Source: Oscillatoriales cyanobacterium PMM_0080 (GTDB lineage: Bacteria > Cyanobacteriota > Cyanobacteriia > Cyanobacteriales > Microcoleaceae). From it: a DNA stretch of 64,000 bases. The stretch spans positions 1 to 64,000 of the forward strand of contig CASBQF010000149.1 of the NCBI GenBank assembly GCA_949127775.1. The letters are read 5' to 3'. The translations under genes and the position numbers were made by a program. The stretch's first letter is position 1. Every line of letters starts with the position of its first letter. Below, piece after piece: positions 33,838 to 44,397 of this stretch. Below the pieces are notes generated by a model that did no database searches, was not told where the DNA came from, and saw only the letters and a list, made by a program, of their open reading frames with translations.

Positions 33838-35850
33838 TTAATGTCCCAATAGCTTATCGCGCAAATGCTTAATTCGATCGCGCAACTTACCAGCCTCCTC
33901 AAATTCCAACTTCTTAGCCGCCGCCTTCATCTGTCCTTCCAACTGCCCGATTAACTGAGGAATTTCGTCTAAAGATAGCTCGTTTACCTGTTCGTAAACC
34001 TCCTCCAACTGCTGAGAATTCAGTTTCCGCGACACGTCCAAAAATGCCAGAATCGCGTTAGTCGATCGCTTTTTGGCGATCGGCTGTGGCGTAAGCCCGT
34101 GCATCTTATTGTAGGCTAGCTGAATTCCCCGGCGGCGATCGGTTTCGTCGATCGCCTTAACCATGCTATCAGTCAACTTATCCGCATACAAAATAGCCTG
34201 TCCCCGAATGTGGCGCGCCGCCCTCCCAATCGTTTGAATCAACGAACGTGCCGATCGCAAAAAACCCTCCTTATCCGCATCCAAAATCACCACCAGAGAC
34301 ACCTCCGGCAAATCCAAACCTTCCCGCAGCAAGTTCACACCAATCAATACATCAAACTTGCCATCCTGCAAATCTTGAATAATTTCGATGCGTTGAATCG
34401 ACTGGATTTCCGAGTGCAAATACCGGACTCTAATCCCCCTTTCCTGCAAATATTCGGTTAAATCTTCCGCCATTCGCTTCGTTAAAGTTGTCACCAAAAC
34501 CCGCTCATTCAGGCTAACTCTCTGATTTATTTCTCCCAACAAATCGTCAATTTGTCCTTCCGTCGGACGCACAAATATCGTCGGATCTACCACTGCCGTC
34601 GGACGGATCACCTGTTCGGCAACTCTTCCTTCAGAAATCTCGATTTCCCAATCTCCAGGCGTAGCAGAAACAAAAATGCACTGATTCTCCCTTGCCCAAA
34701 ATTCCTCTGCTTTCAAAGGGCGGTTATCGGCCGCGCTGGGCAATCGAAAACCGTGTTCGATCAATACTTTTTTGCGTGCTTGATCGCCGTTGTACATCCC
34801 GCGAATTTGGGGGACTGTGACGTGGGATTCATCTATCACCAACATCCAATCTTTCGGAAAATAATCAATCAAACATTCGGGTGGTTCTCCGGCATTTCTG
34901 CCTGCTAAATGCCGCGAATAGTTTTCAACTCCGTTGCAGTAACCGACTTCCCGCAACATTTCCAAATCGTAGCGGGTGCGCTGTTCTATCCGCTGAGCTT
35001 CTAAGAGTTTCCCTTCTTTTTCAAATTCTACCAGCCTGTCTTCTAATTCGAGTTCGATTCCCTGACAAGCGGCTTCTAATTTATCATCGGCGGTGACAAA
35101 GTGACGCGCTGGATAAATATTTAAAGCCGTTGTACTGGCGATAATTTTACCAGTTACGGGGTCAACGTACCGAATGGCATCGATTTGATCTCCGAAGAAT
35201 TCAACGCGAATAATTCGATCTTCGTAGGCGGGGCCGATTTCCACAACGTCGCCTTTGACGCGAAATTTCCCTCTGCCTAAATCTATGTCATTACGGCTGT
35301 ATTGAACATTGACTAAATCTCGCAAGATTTGTCGCTGATCGACTTCCATTCCTACTTGCAAAGGAATGGCTGCTTTCAGGTATTCTGCGGGCATTCCCAA
35401 ACCGTAGATGCAGCTAATTGATGCTACGACAATTACGTCGCGGCGTTCAAAGAGCGATCGCGTCGCGGAGTGTCGCAGCATATCGATCTCGTCGTTAATT
35501 GCTGCCGTCTTCTCAATGAAAGTATCGCTGACTGCGATGTATGCTTCAGGTTGATAATAGTCGTAATAACTGACAAAGTATTCGACTGCATTGTTGGGGA
35601 AAAAATTTCGCAGTTCGTTGCACAGTTGAGCAGCGAGGGTTTTGTTATGTGCTAAGACTAAGGTGGGTCTGCCGATTTGTTCGATCGCCGAGGCAATGGT
35701 GAAGGTTTTGCCCGTACCTGTGGCGCCGAGTAAAGTTTGAAATCGATCGCCCGCAGAAATGCCTTTGACGAGTTGCTCGATCGCTAGCGGTTGGTCGCCC
35801 GTGGGCTTGAAGGGCGCTTGCAATTGAAAAGATGCTGCCGCAGTTACCAT
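33838..35850 (-). CDS. uvrB: UvrABC excinuclease subunit B
   Basis: A 670-residue DNA repair helicase, usual length. Motifs in order: [14 protein letters not shown] near 14, Walker [13 protein letters not shown] near 40, the beta-hairpin [13 protein letters not shown] near 93, LLVIDESH-type DEXX box ([14 protein letters not shown] near 338), motif [23 protein letters not shown] and [11 protein letters not shown] near 540, and a C-terminal UVR domain (about 632-667, [22 protein letters not shown]) that binds UvrC. It acts with UvrA and UvrC in nucleotide excision repair of UV damage. Start is clear by family alignment. Stand-alone gene. Confidence 0.96.
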   Translation of the reverse strand: MVTAAASFQLQAPFKPTGDQPLAIEQLVKGISAGDRFQTLLGATGTGKTFTIASAIEQIGRPTLVLAHNKTLAAQLCNELRNFFPNNAVEYFVSYYDYYQPEAYIAVSDTFIEKTAAINDEIDMLRHSATRSLFERRDVIVVASISCIYGLGMPAEYLKAAIPLQVGMEVDQRQILRDLVNVQYSRNDIDLGRGKFRVKGDVVEIGPAYEDRIIRVEFFGDQIDAIRYVDPVTGKIIASTTALNIYPARHFVTADDKLEAACQGIELELEDRLVEFEKEGKLLEAQRIEQRTRYDLEMLREVGYCNGVENYSRHLAGRNAGEPPECLIDYFPKDWMLVIDESHVTVPQIRGMYNGDQARKKVLIEHGFRLPSAADNRPLKAEEFWARENQCIFVSATPGDWEIEISEGRVAEQVIRPTAVVDPTIFVRPTEGQIDDLLGEINQRVSLNERVLVTTLTKRMAEDLTEYLQERGIRVRYLHSEIQSIQRIEIIQDLQDGKFDVLIGVNLLREGLDLPEVSLVVILDADKEGFLRSARSLIQTIGRAARHIRGQAILYADKLTDSMVKAIDETDRRRGIQLAYNKMHGLTPQPIAKKRSTNAILAFLDVSRKLNSQQLEEVYEQVNELSLDEIPQLIGQLEGQMKAAAKKLEFEEAGKLRDRIKHLRDKLLGH

Positions 35851-36021
35851 AGGAAAATGTAGCTATTACCGATAAATCTTAACAAAAATGGAGAGATTAT
35901 GCAATTTAGTTAAGAAAATAGTTAGACTTTATAATATTATTTTAATTATCAGCCGAAATAGCAAGCAGAAAGCCCAGAAAAGCAGTTGTCCGAACCCAGC
36001 AATCAGCAAGGAAAAAAAATT

Positions 36022-36495
36022 ATGCCTCTCACACCCAAAGATAAAGTCAAGGCGAGCGCTCGCGGCACCAAAGGCACTACTAAAGCCCTACCACCCGCCA
36101 ACGAAGCCAAATCAGCGGGCATTCAAGTTTATCAGCCGCAACATATGCACGACAACCGCCCTGTCGGCCCAGACGATTTTACCATCAGCGAGATAGTCTC
36201 GATGTCGGGGAATCGCCCGATCGGCGCTAGCACCCTGCACATCAGCGAAACCTACGGTACTATAGGCAATCGCCCGATCGAAGCCAGCGACTTTGAAGTG
36301 GTGGCGACATTGGGGAGACGCCCGATCGGCTCCAGCGCCATGCAAGTCAGCGAAATGTTCAGTATGTCCGGTGCCCGCCCGATCGGCGTTAGCCTTCTGC
36401 ACATTGATGAAGTTTACTCCACAATGGGAGGAGAGCGCCCCATTGCCTCAAACGAAATTGACGATAGCTCGAATTTAATGGGCTTCTTAGATTAG
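36022..36495 (+). CDS. NRPIG-repeat protein of unknown function
   Basis: A 157-residue protein from ATG 36022 (an in-frame TTG lies 12 codons upstream). After a basic, low-complexity N-terminus (about 1-50), five to six repeats of about 20 residues follow, each starting NRPIG(A/S)S and continuing with a hydrophobic-x-Ile-Ser-Glu core and a Ser/Gly turn (NRPVGPDDFTISEIVSMSG, NRPIGASTLHISETYGTIG and so on). The period suggests a solenoid or stacked beta fold. The repeated DNA carries CGCCCGATCGG at each unit. No named family is recognised. Its stop codon lies inside the inverted end of the element that follows. Confidence 0.75.
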   Translation: MPLTPKDKVKASARGTKGTTKALPPANEAKSAGIQVYQPQHMHDNRPVGPDDFTISEIVSMSGNRPIGASTLHISETYGTIGNRPIEASDFEVVATLGRRPIGSSAMQVSEMFSMSGARPIGVSLLHIDEVYSTMGGERPIASNEIDDSSNLMGFLD

Positions 36496-36614
36496 ACAAG
36501 ATTGCAAAATTCATTTTAATCAAATTTTGTAACAGGCTCTCCGGCCTGTTCCACAAGAAATATTTTTTGTGTGGGCCGGAGAGCCTGTCCTAGTTATTTT
36601 TGCAATCTTGTCTA
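36493..36614. mobile_element. 122-bp MITE-like element overlapping a stop codon
   Basis: Perfect 17-bp terminal inverted repeats: TAGACAAGATTGCAAAA (36493-36509) and TTTTGCAATCTTGTCTA (36598-36614). Inside are CAGGCTCTCCGGCCTGTTCC and its reverse partner GGCCGGAGAGCCTGTCCT. The TAG at 36493-36495 is the stop of the NRPIG gene. No coding capacity. Microsatellite (ATAACCA) follows at 36680-36700. Confidence 0.78.
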
Positions 36615-36700
36615 TTAAGTTGACTGTTGTTAGATGTTAGTTGTTAAATCAATTCCGACGCCGCCGGAATTGATATGGACTAATAACCAATAACCAATAA

Positions 36701-39631
36701 CTAACTTATTGGCTTTTGATATTTACTCAACAAAGCAGCAAATCGCTTGTAATCCAAAGGCTTCCTCAAATATTCTGCCGCTCCCAATTCCAAACCCTGA
36801 CTTTTGTCATCCAAAAAAGTCAACATAATCACCGGAATATTCGTCAAATCCGGATCGGCTTTCAACGCCGACAGCACCGCCCAGCCGTCCATACTCGGCA
36901 TCATCACGTCCAGAGTAATCGCATCTGGGCGCAACTCCTTAGCCAACAAAAGCCCCGCTTCACCGCTAGCCGACGATCGCACCCGAAATCCCTGTTTCGA
37001 CAAGCAGCGGGTAATTAAATCTCGCGCGTCGGGATCGTCGTCAATCACCAGCACAGTAGCAGCATTAGGCAACTCCAGCGGTTGCGATCGCACTTCTATG
37101 GGCTTCTTCACTTTGATCGGGACTACAATTGTATCCAAGTTCGAGGAAGCATCGGCTGGTATTTGCGCGATCGCCCGATCGCCCTCCACTTGTTTCTCGC
37201 TTTTAACCGCAAGCGGCAACCGGATCGTAAAATTAGAACCGCAATCAAACTTGCTCTCAACCGTAATATCCCCGCCCATCATCTGGCAAAACTTCCGGCT
37301 AATTGTCAGCCCCAAACCGGTGCCACCGTACCTGCGGGTAGTGGAATCGTCCGCTTGGGTGAAAGCTCCAAACAGCCTCGACACCTGATCGTCAGTCATC
37401 CCAATGCCCGTATCAGTGACTTGAAACACGAGCATCGCAGGCTTTTCACACTGAGAAATCGCTGTCAAGAGTTCCTCAGAATTGTCCACCGACAAAACTT
37501 CCCCTGCTTCCTGCCAAACATTAATTGTAATTTTCCCTCGATCGGTAAACTTAGCAGCATTGCTCGCCAAATTCAACAGCGCTTGTCGCAACTTCGACGA
37601 ATCCGAGTATATCGTGCCAATATTGTCGCAATTGATGCTCAAACTATTACCGTTTTTCCCCACCAGCGGTTGCACCGTAGTCACCACCTGCTGGACCAAA
37701 CTCAATACATCGAAACTCTCCAAGTAAAGAGTCATCTTTCCTGCTTCAATTTTAGAAATATCCAGGATGTCACTAATAATATTTAGCAACTGCTTCCCGG
37801 CAATATTAATACTTGCCAAATCCATCACAAACTCTTCTTCGCCCAGTTCCTGAGCCTCTTCTTGTAGCAGCTCACTGTACCCAATAATCGCATTCAGGGG
37901 CGTGCGCAACTCGTGAGTCATATTTGCCAAAAAAGTGCTTTTCGCCCGGTTAGCCGCTTCCGCAGCGTTTTTCGCGACTTCCAATTCGATCGATCGCTCC
38001 TCTAGCTGCCGCTGTCGCACTTCCAAACCTTTGAGCAAACTGCTAATTTGCTGAGCCATTGTATTAAGAGTAGAAGATAGCACCCCGATCGCATCATTAG
38101 ACACCACAGGCGATCGAGCCATCAAATCACCGCTCGCCATCTGTTGAGCCGTTTCGCGCAGTAACCCAAGATTCCGAATAATCGCCGACACCGACACCAA
38201 ACCAACAATTCCGGCGATCGAACTCAAAACCCAAGCAGCCATCAACCAACGCTGAGTGCGGCTCGCCGCAAAGAGAGTCTGATCCACCAGCACCCCCATT
38301 GCTTCATTAGGAATCCTCTGGGCCAGCACCGAGGCTGAGTCTATTGCCAGCAAATAGTTCTGCATCTCCACAGAACCCATCCACCCGACTCCCACCGCCA
38401 TCCAAGTTATCAGTACCAATATCACAAATAGCCCGATCAAAGAAGCCCGACTTCCCAGAGAAATCTGCCTCGGAGCAAGTGCCGCCGCCCAAGGATAGGT
38501 TTTGAGAAAAGGATCGGGCTGCACTGGTGCGCCCGAATTCCAAATCTCGTCAATTTGACCATCCGATCGCACCTTACCAATTCGCACAGTTTTCCAAGTA
38601 TGCTGAGTTTGGGCATCTATTTTCACCTTGCCCGATGGCGCGACAAACTCCATATTTTTAGCAGCCGCCCTGACTTTAACCACATCTGTCGAACCAGCTT
38701 TTTCTACTGCTTGCTTCCACAGATAAACCCCCAAATAAGCCGCTTCTATCGGGTCATCCGTGACTCTATTTTCCCCATATTTAGCTTTATAAGCCTTGAC
38801 AAATTTCCGATTTTCTGCTGAATCCACCGTTTGAAAATAGTTCCAAACCACCAAATGTCCAGCAATATTGGACGGCCCGATCGCCCGCACTTCCTCTTCT
38901 GCTACGCTCACCGACATCACCGGCAAATCCTCCGGCTTCAAGCCAGCTTCCCGCAACTTTTGGAAAAAAGCCACATTGGTGTCACCGTTGAGAGTATTGA
39001 GAATAGCATCCGGTTTCACTGCTAAGATATCTGCGATCGCCTCATCCACATCCCTCGAACCAAGCGGCAGATACACTTCCCCCGCCAACTCTCCCCCGAG
39101 TGCCGCCAGTTGAGCCTTCACAATCAGATTTGCCGTGCGGGGAAAAATATAATCCGAACCCAACAGAAAAATTTTCCGCTTCCCCTGCGCCAGCAAATAA
39201 TTCACCCCAGGCACAATCTGTTGATTCGGAGCAGCACCAGTGTAGATAATATTCGGACACTGTTCTAGCCCTTCATACTGCACCGGATAAAACAGCAACC
39301 CGTTGCTCTGCTCAAAAGCCGGCAGTACAGCCTTGCGACTAGCCGAAGTCCAACAGCCAAATACCACCGCTACCTGCGCTTCTAAGAGCAATTGCTTAGC
39401 TTTTTGAGCAAAAATCTGCAAATCGCTGGCTCCATCTTCTATCAACGCTTTCAATGGGCGTCCGAGCACTCCTCCTGCCGCGTTAATTTCCTCAACCGCC
39501 AACAGCGTCGCATCTTTAACAGAAATTTCGCTGATGGACATCGTGCCTGTCAGCGAATGCAACACGCCTATTTCGATCGGCTCACGAGTCTGGGCTGCTG
39601 CTTCGAGGGGGTTACTGGTGCTTGCTCCCAT
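36701..39631 (-). CDS. Hybrid histidine kinase with UrtA-like (urea/amide-binding) sensor domain
   Basis: A 976-residue protein. Residues about 18-385 match the UrtA/AmiC class of periplasmic binding proteins closely ([48 protein letters not shown]). Then a membrane helix (about 397-418), a short external loop, a second helix (about 465-488) with HAMP, a coiled linker, the HisKA domain with phospho-His573 in [14 protein letters not shown], the HATPase ([31 protein letters not shown]), and a C-terminal receiver with Asp908 in [13 protein letters not shown]. It probably senses urea or short amides and signals to unlinked regulators. No signal peptide is visible, although the sensor should be outside; an in-frame stop lies three codons upstream. 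Confidence 0.88.
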   Translation of the reverse strand: MGASTSNPLEAAAQTREPIEIGVLHSLTGTMSISEISVKDATLLAVEEINAAGGVLGRPLKALIEDGASDLQIFAQKAKQLLLEAQVAVVFGCWTSASRKAVLPAFEQSNGLLFYPVQYEGLEQCPNIIYTGAAPNQQIVPGVNYLLAQGKRKIFLLGSDYIFPRTANLIVKAQLAALGGELAGEVYLPLGSRDVDEAIADILAVKPDAILNTLNGDTNVAFFQKLREAGLKPEDLPVMSVSVAEEEVRAIGPSNIAGHLVVWNYFQTVDSAENRKFVKAYKAKYGENRVTDDPIEAAYLGVYLWKQAVEKAGSTDVVKVRAAAKNMEFVAPSGKVKIDAQTQHTWKTVRIGKVRSDGQIDEIWNSGAPVQPDPFLKTYPWAAALAPRQISLGSRASLIGLFVILVLITWMAVGVGWMGSVEMQNYLLAIDSASVLAQRIPNEAMGVLVDQTLFAASRTQRWLMAAWVLSSIAGIVGLVSVSAIIRNLGLLRETAQQMASGDLMARSPVVSNDAIGVLSSTLNTMAQQISSLLKGLEVRQRQLEERSIELEVAKNAAEAANRAKSTFLANMTHELRTPLNAIIGYSELLQEEAQELGEEEFVMDLASINIAGKQLLNIISDILDISKIEAGKMTLYLESFDVLSLVQQVVTTVQPLVGKNGNSLSINCDNIGTIYSDSSKLRQALLNLASNAAKFTDRGKITINVWQEAGEVLSVDNSEELLTAISQCEKPAMLVFQVTDTGIGMTDDQVSRLFGAFTQADDSTTRRYGGTGLGLTISRKFCQMMGGDITVESKFDCGSNFTIRLPLAVKSEKQVEGDRAIAQIPADASSNLDTIVVPIKVKKPIEVRSQPLELPNAATVLVIDDDPDARDLITRCLSKQGFRVRSSASGEAGLLLAKELRPDAITLDVMMPSMDGWAVLSALKADPDLTNIPVIMLTFLDDKSQGLELGAAEYLRKPLDYKRFAALLSKYQKPIS

Positions 39632-40226
39632 AGAGTTTTAGGTACTTTTTGCTGATAACAGAAATTTTAGTTGAATCCATGCGGAAGTTAGCCTTGATGC
39701 TAACTCTTGTTTAACAGATTGTTTAGGGCGATCGCCACAAAACTTGCCAATTAGCGCAGCCTATTGATTTCAAGGCTCAAACTCCCAACCTTAACTTAAG
39801 CTTGCACGAACAGGAGAGCCTATTTCTCTCTTCATCTTGTACGTATGTCGAAACAGCCTCATCAAAGAAACAAATGAAGCTACATATACTGAAGGTACTG
39901 ATCAGGACGATCGGCCCAGATGAAAAACTTCCCCCACTTTACATCTGGCTAAACCATTCAGAGCTCGGGCCGGGATGCAAGTCACCAAGCAATCTCAGGT
40001 ACTTACGCACAATTCCCCAACCACTCTCTCCCTTCCGACCGATAAAAATCTCCGTAATTTCTCTTACAATAAAACTTAAAAATCAAAACTCAAGCACAAT
40101 TCCCCAACCCTCTCTCCCTTCCGGCAGAGGGAACTCTCCGTGATTTCCCTTAGAATCAATCTAAGGTTAACTTTTAAGCAACCTTGTTAAAAATAACTTT
40201 TGCAAACAACAATAAGGTGAATACTA
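39632..40226. other. 590-bp region without a supported gene
   Basis: Two imperfect copies of an ACAATTCCCCAACC...CTCTCTCCCTTCC segment (about 40009-40090 and 40095-40165) dominate the right half. An open frame over 39802-40143 is built largely from these and is not accepted. The left half shows a HIP1 site and no structure. Confidence 0.5.
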
Positions 40227-40433
40227 ATGAATCTCGAAGAAAATGCGATCCCCACTGTCAGCGATAGTGAAGTCACGCTACCAAAATCAAGGGAAAAATT
40301 GCTCGGCGAGGTAACAGAAAAAGCTCTCGGCCAGCAGAAACAAGAAAATGCTCAAACTATGCGCGCTGTCGAACAGTTGAAAGAAGAACTTCAGCAGAAA
40401 ATAGATGAAGAATGTTATCACAAGCCTGATTAA
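40227..40433 (+). CDS. Small hydrophilic protein, possibly CsbD-related
   Basis: A 68-residue charged helical protein (KSREKLLGEVTEKALGQQKQ, then EQLKEELQQKIDEE). Its size and layout are reminiscent of the CsbD-like gene downstream, but the similarity is too weak for a family assignment. A TAAGGTGAATACTA leader provides a modest ribosome site, and a strong terminator follows, both supporting a real short gene. Confidence 0.6.
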   Translation: MNLEENAIPTVSDSEVTLPKSREKLLGEVTEKALGQQKQENAQTMRAVEQLKEELQQKIDEECYHKPD

Positions 40434-40452
40434 AATTAATACCGATTTTTTG

Positions 40453-40493
40453 AGAGTGTGGGTAAGATGAGGTCTTGCCCACACTCTATTTTT
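40453..40493 (+). terminator. Rho-independent terminator after the small hydrophilic gene
   Basis: AGAGTGTGGGTAAGA pairs with TCTTGCCCACACTCT (one mismatch) across a short loop and is followed by ATTTTTG. The following 340 bases to 40833 hold CTATTCCTTATTC repeats (40667-40700) and no gene. Confidence 0.85.
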
Positions 40494-40833
40494 GAAGCAA
40501 GAAATCAATAAAAAATTCTCATATTTTATTTTTTGACTATAAAGATTTCTGAACCAACGGGTAGCTATACGAGTTTTTCCTGCGAAACACTTCGTTGCAG
40601 CTAGCAGTTTAGGTAAAGCAACAGTAAGCATGAAAGTCACAGTCTATTCTCGACCCAACAATAACTATTCCCTATTCCTTATTCCCTATTCCTTATTCAT
40701 GACATCCGTTAAATCCCGTACACTGTTCGTTGGCAGAACTTTCTTCCTACAGATAGATGGCCACCTAGCTTCTTGTTCCCTATGATTAGTTTAAGTAGAA
40801 AATGTCAAACTCAATACAGACAAGGAGAAACCA

Positions 40834-41016
40834 ATGAGCATTGAAGATAAAGCAAAGGCAACTGGCAAAAATATCGAAGGCGTCGCTCAAGAAGCCCTAG
40901 GCAACGTCACTGGAGATCCCAAGGATAAAGCTGAAGGCAAAATGAAGCAAAAGCAAGCAGAAGCCAGCCACGCGATCGAAGATGTCAAAGATGAGATTAA
41001 AAAGAAAATAGACTAA
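40834..41016 (+). CDS. CsbD family stress-response protein
   Basis: A 60-residue protein: MSIEDKAKATGKNIEGVAQE, ALGNVTGDPKDKAEGKMKQK and a charged tail. This is the CsbD pattern (general-stress protein of unknown biochemistry, widespread in bacteria). An AAGGAGAAACC ribosome site precedes the ATG. It sits in a run of four small genes that look stress-related. Confidence 0.88.
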   Translation: MSIEDKAKATGKNIEGVAQEALGNVTGDPKDKAEGKMKQKQAEASHAIEDVKDEIKKKID

Positions 41017-41027
41017 GCCTAATACTC

Positions 41028-41060
41028 ATTGAGAGGGTCTCTAAACCTGACCCTCTCAAT
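41028..41060 (+). terminator. Terminator-like hairpin after csbD-like gene
   Basis: ATTGAGAGGGT pairs with ACCCTCTCAAT around a ten-base loop. No T run follows, so termination may be partial and the lipoprotein gene could be read through. Confidence 0.6.
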
Positions 41061-41093
41061 TACTCAAAATCTTTTCATAACGGAGGAAAAAAG

Positions 41094-41537
41094 GTGAGTT
41101 TATTGCAGCAGAGTCGCAAAATGATGGCGGGTTTACTCTTAGTTTTAATGCTGGCTATTACTACTGCCTGCGCGCCCAGTGTTTCATCCCAAAAACCGAC
41201 TAATGTACCTGTAGCAATTGGCGGTAGTCAGGGCTATTACGCCCAGCTAGAACTTGGCAATACCGCATCAGGTCAAGATTTTGGTCAATGGGTAACAAAG
41301 ACGGCTAAAGGTCTGGTTCAGGATGCTTACGTGCGTGACAATAACAAATTGGGAGTTGTAATTACCCCACAAGTCCGCCCTACTGAAGTGAAAGATTTGG
41401 CGAAATCTTTAGCCCAAGGTTTTCACCGCAATTTCCCCAATCAGGATGTAAGTGTTTTGGTTTATGCTCCTGACAAGAAACTGATTTTGACAGCTAAGTA
41501 CGATCAGCAATCAAATCAGATTGAATACAAGTCTTGA
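41094..41537 (+). CDS. Hypothetical lipoprotein
   Basis: A 147-residue protein starting with GTG behind an ACGGAGGAAAAAAG ribosome site. Lipoprotein signal: hydrophobic 10-22, lipobox ITTAC with Cys26. The mature domain (YYAQLELGNTASGQDFGQWV, LGVVITPQVRPTEVKDLAKS, VSVLVYAPDKKLILTAKY) is alpha/beta and not recognised. Likely anchored in the membrane facing the periplasm. Confidence 0.7.
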   Translation: MSLLQQSRKMMAGLLLVLMLAITTACAPSVSSQKPTNVPVAIGGSQGYYAQLELGNTASGQDFGQWVTKTAKGLVQDAYVRDNNKLGVVITPQVRPTEVKDLAKSLAQGFHRNFPNQDVSVLVYAPDKKLILTAKYDQQSNQIEYKS

Positions 41538-41653
41538 CCTGGATAAAAAGCTTGAATTAGAGCCACGTAGCGGTTTTGAATTCGGGATTTTTTTGAAGAC
41601 TAAACAATCTTAATTTTAGACTGAACTGTTGTGTAGATAGGAAAAGAAGTACA

Positions 41654-42166
41654 ATGAGTAGCAGCGATAATTACAAAAGTCAAATCATGAGCGATTTGGC
41701 AAAGGGCGATAAAGAAATGATGCCGGAGACAACCGGTGAAGAGTACGAAAATTTTGACGATTTTGCTCAGAGAACTTCGCCGGATCAGCGCAAAAAATTA
41801 TTCGGGCGTTCTCTGAATCACGATTCCTTGCCGCCTGCACAGTTGGAACCAGAATTGCAAAAGGCGATCGCCCAAATTAAGCCAAACGAACGCGATGATG
41901 TGGCCCGGGAATTCTTCAAGCAGTTGGACAAGAGAGGATTGAACGATCGCCAATTGGAAAAACAGCTAGGACTTTCTACTCACCATGCCAGCCGCATGAA
42001 TGCTGACGATGTTACCAAGCTGGCCTCATTTACCTATCACAGTCACCCGGATATTTTCCAAGACGTGCTAGCCCAACAGCCGAGTTTGATGAAGTTTTTG
42101 GGAAATCCAGTGGTTGCGGGTATTTTGGGAATAGTTGCTGCTAAATGGCTCAATAACCGTAAGTAA
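41654..42166 (+). CDS. Conserved hypothetical protein with C-terminal hydrophobic helix
   Basis: A 170-residue protein. Acidic N-terminus (about 1-50), a helical centre (AIAQIKPNERDDVAREFFKQLDKRGLND, LGLSTHHASRMNADDVTKLASFTYHSHPDIF) and a C-terminal hydrophobic segment (FLGNPVVAGILGIVAAKWL, about 148-166) that may insert in a membrane. It resembles proteins seen only in cyanobacteria, function unknown. It is 116 bases after the lipoprotein gene, probably one transcription unit. Confidence 0.7.
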   Translation: MSSSDNYKSQIMSDLAKGDKEMMPETTGEEYENFDDFAQRTSPDQRKKLFGRSLNHDSLPPAQLEPELQKAIAQIKPNERDDVAREFFKQLDKRGLNDRQLEKQLGLSTHHASRMNADDVTKLASFTYHSHPDIFQDVLAQQPSLMKFLGNPVVAGILGIVAAKWLNNRK

Positions 42167-42218
42167 TCGAGCAAACACTTGCATTCTTGACTGCAAATCT
42201 TTTTGATTACCAATTATA

Positions 42219-42350
42219 TCAATTCCGGCTGCGCCGGAATGATATAGAGGACACGGCAGTGCCGTTTCCCTACGCCAGATTAATTGTAGGGAGACGGCAC
42301 TGCCGTGTCCTGATTTCGGGTAATATTAATTCCGATGCAACCCGAATTGA
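42219..42350. repeat. Palindromes and a hairpin of the GACACGGC family
   Basis: ATTCCGGCTGCGCCGGAAT (42221-42239) is a near-perfect palindrome, followed by a hairpin at 42247-42311 with both arms carrying GGCAGTGCC / GGCACTGCC, and then GGGTAATATTAATTCCGATG, the same tail as after the copies near 1.4 kb. Confidence 0.85.
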
Positions 42351-42465
42351 TATTACTAATTCTTGCTCAGATTTAAAAATAGCTGCATAGCAGTCAACAG
42401 CCCTACACCTGACAGTCCGCAAAATTAAATGTAGAGTGAAGTCTTGCCGTGAATCAGAAAAAAAG

Positions 42466-43248
42466 ATGAACATATCCACTATTTGGCGAAAACTCCGCAG
42501 CCAGCAAGCCTTCTGCTTGGCTGCACTGCTTGCGGGTTGCCTGGTATTTATAGGTTGTTCCCCCGCCCAGTCAGCGGCTGGCAATTCAGTCGATCCCAAG
42601 TTGAAAGAGCAGGTTTTGCAGATTATCCGCGAAAACCCGAAAGCTATTTTGGATTCTGTACAAGCCTTCCAGCAAGAGCAGCAGCAGTCTCTCAAAGCGG
42701 CGCAGCAGTCATTTTTGCAGGAGATGAAAACTAATCCCAAATCTTCGATCGGGGATTCTCCCAGCACGGGATCAGCTTCGCAGCAGGTTGTACTTTTAGA
42801 ATTTTCTGATTTTCAATGTCCGTTTTGCGCCCGTGCTTACGATACTGTCAAGCAGTTTATGGCAAAACACCAGGACAAAGTTACTTTAGCTTACAAGCAT
42901 TTTCCCTTGAGTTCAATTCATCCTCAAGCGTTGCCAGCAGCTAAAGCAGCTTGGGCGGCTCAGCAGCAGGGTAAGTTCTGGGAATATTACGGCGCTTTGT
43001 TTGAAGGGCAGAAAAAGTTAGGTGAGCCACTTTACGGATCGATCGCCCAAAAGCTCAATCTAAAAGTAGATAAATTCAACACCGATCGCAACAGCCCCGC
43101 CGCCGATGCCGCAATTGGGAAAGATATTCAACTCGCTCAACAACTGGGGATTGAAGGTACTCCGTTCTTTATTATGAACGGCCAAACTTTCTCCGGGGCG
43201 ATCGAGCTTGCTGAAATGGAAAAGATTCTGGCTAGCGTGTCGAAATAG
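42466..43248 (+). CDS. DsbA-like thiol oxidoreductase lipoprotein
   Basis: A 260-residue protein from ATG 42466 (the frame begins ten codons earlier with GTG). A lipobox lies in LVFIGC near residue 31 and a Gln/Ala-rich helical spacer follows. The thioredoxin-fold domain (about 105-260) has VLLEFSDFQCPFCARAYDT with a CPFC active site and the cis-Pro loop EGTPFFIMNG. This is the Com1/DsbA-like class that oxidises or isomerises disulfides outside the cytosol. DHPC variation (CPFC) is seen; direction of electron flow cannot be read. It may serve the cysteine-rich exported proteins of this genome. Confidence 0.87.
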   Translation: MNISTIWRKLRSQQAFCLAALLAGCLVFIGCSPAQSAAGNSVDPKLKEQVLQIIRENPKAILDSVQAFQQEQQQSLKAAQQSFLQEMKTNPKSSIGDSPSTGSASQQVVLLEFSDFQCPFCARAYDTVKQFMAKHQDKVTLAYKHFPLSSIHPQALPAAKAAWAAQQQGKFWEYYGALFEGQKKLGEPLYGSIAQKLNLKVDKFNTDRNSPAADAAIGKDIQLAQQLGIEGTPFFIMNGQTFSGAIELAEMEKILASVSK

Positions 43249-43397
43249 GTTAGAAATAACGCATTGTCATTACCCGGTTTCTTGGACGGTGGTGGCTCAA
43301 GAGCGATAGACTCCGATCTAGAAACCGGATTTTTGAACTGCGATGGGCGATCGAACTGCTCGCCATCAATAATTTTTGGTCGCAGACTATAAAAATA

Positions 43398-43423
43398 CGT
43401 TCCCAGCGCGGAGGCTGGGAACG
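43398..43423. repeat. CGTTCCCAGC hairpin, possible rpe terminator
   Basis: CGTTCCCAGC pairs with GCTGGGAACG around GCGGAG. This hairpin is a common dispersed cyanobacterial element. It lies 33 bases beyond the rpe stop. AAACCGGATTTTT-type repeats precede it at 43266-43336. Confidence 0.65.
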
Positions 43424-43455
43424 ACAAAAACTAGAAAAACCCGAAAAATCTTTGA

Positions 43456-44157
43456 TTAGACAGCAGCCAACTGAGGAGTTGGGCGCTTGCTGTGACGGAT
43501 ACCCTCGATCGCACCTGCGTAATCGTCCGCCTTAAACACGGCCGAACCCGCGACGATCGCATTTGCGCCCGCTTCCAGAACTTCCCAGGTATTGTTCACC
43601 TTCAAACCACCATCCACCTCAATCCAAGGATCGAGGCCCTTGTCGTCGCACATTTTGCGCAAGGAGCGAATTTTCGGCAACACAGCCGGGATAAAACTTT
43701 GACCGCCAAAGCCCGGATTGACGCTCATAATCAGCACCAAATCGCAAAGTTCCAGCACGTACTCGATCAACTCTAGCGGCGTGGAAGGATTCAGAACCAC
43801 ACCAGCCTGCTTGCCCAATTCCCGAATTTGCCCCAGAGTGCGGTGCAAGTGAGGCGAAGCATTGTGCTCGGCGTGAACCGAAATAATGTCAGCACCAGCC
43901 TTCGCAAAGTCCTCAACGTACTTCTCCGGCTCCACAATCATCAGGTGGACATCGATTATCTTGGTAGTAACAGGACGAATTGCTTCCACAATCAGCGGCC
44001 CGATCGTAATATTAGGAACAAAGCGACCGTCCATCACATCTACGTGAATCCAGTCAGCCCCAGCTTTGTCGATCGCCCGAATCTCATCTCCGAGACGGCT
44101 AAAATCGGCTGATAATATGGATGGAGCAATCACAATCGGTTTTTGGGATTTGGTCAT
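43456..44157 (-). CDS. rpe: Ribulose-phosphate 3-epimerase
   Basis: A 233-residue beta/alpha barrel enzyme of the Calvin cycle and pentose phosphate pathway, interconverting ribulose-5-phosphate and xylulose-5-phosphate. Family stretches: [57 protein letters not shown] and [10 protein letters not shown]. Metal-ligand His and Asp residues are in these motifs. The frame continues 26 codons upstream, but the ATG at 44157 gives the normal length, with AGGAG upstream. Confidence 0.95.
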   Translation of the reverse strand: MTKSQKPIVIAPSILSADFSRLGDEIRAIDKAGADWIHVDVMDGRFVPNITIGPLIVEAIRPVTTKIIDVHLMIVEPEKYVEDFAKAGADIISVHAEHNASPHLHRTLGQIRELGKQAGVVLNPSTPLELIEYVLELCDLVLIMSVNPGFGGQSFIPAVLPKIRSLRKMCDDKGLDPWIEVDGGLKVNNTWEVLEAGANAIVAGSAVFKADDYAGAIEGIRHSKRPTPQLAAV

Positions 44158-44397
44158 GGCTTTCGTAGGTTCTCCTGTCTCCTGTGGTGTATCCAGCTTA
44201 TCAAAATACGGCTCTTCGGGTCGAAAACTTGCCAACGCTAGATATGTCTCCTTGCAAACACCAAAAATTTTGCCTCTAACAAACAGTTTTTGTGCAAAAC
44301 CTGCCCTGCTGGGAATTTTGGTTTAAGATATAAATTTTGCCTCTAATAAATAACTTTTGTACCAATCTCACCTGCTAAAAATTTTGAGTAGCCAATT

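Noticed and set aside
37082-37786. 234-residue open frame opposite the hybrid kinase
   Set aside because: Antisense to the well-supported kinase domain, with shadow-type composition.
39802-40143. 113-residue open frame
   Set aside because: Most of it is translated from duplicated ACAATTCCCCAACC repeats; no ribosome site and no family look.
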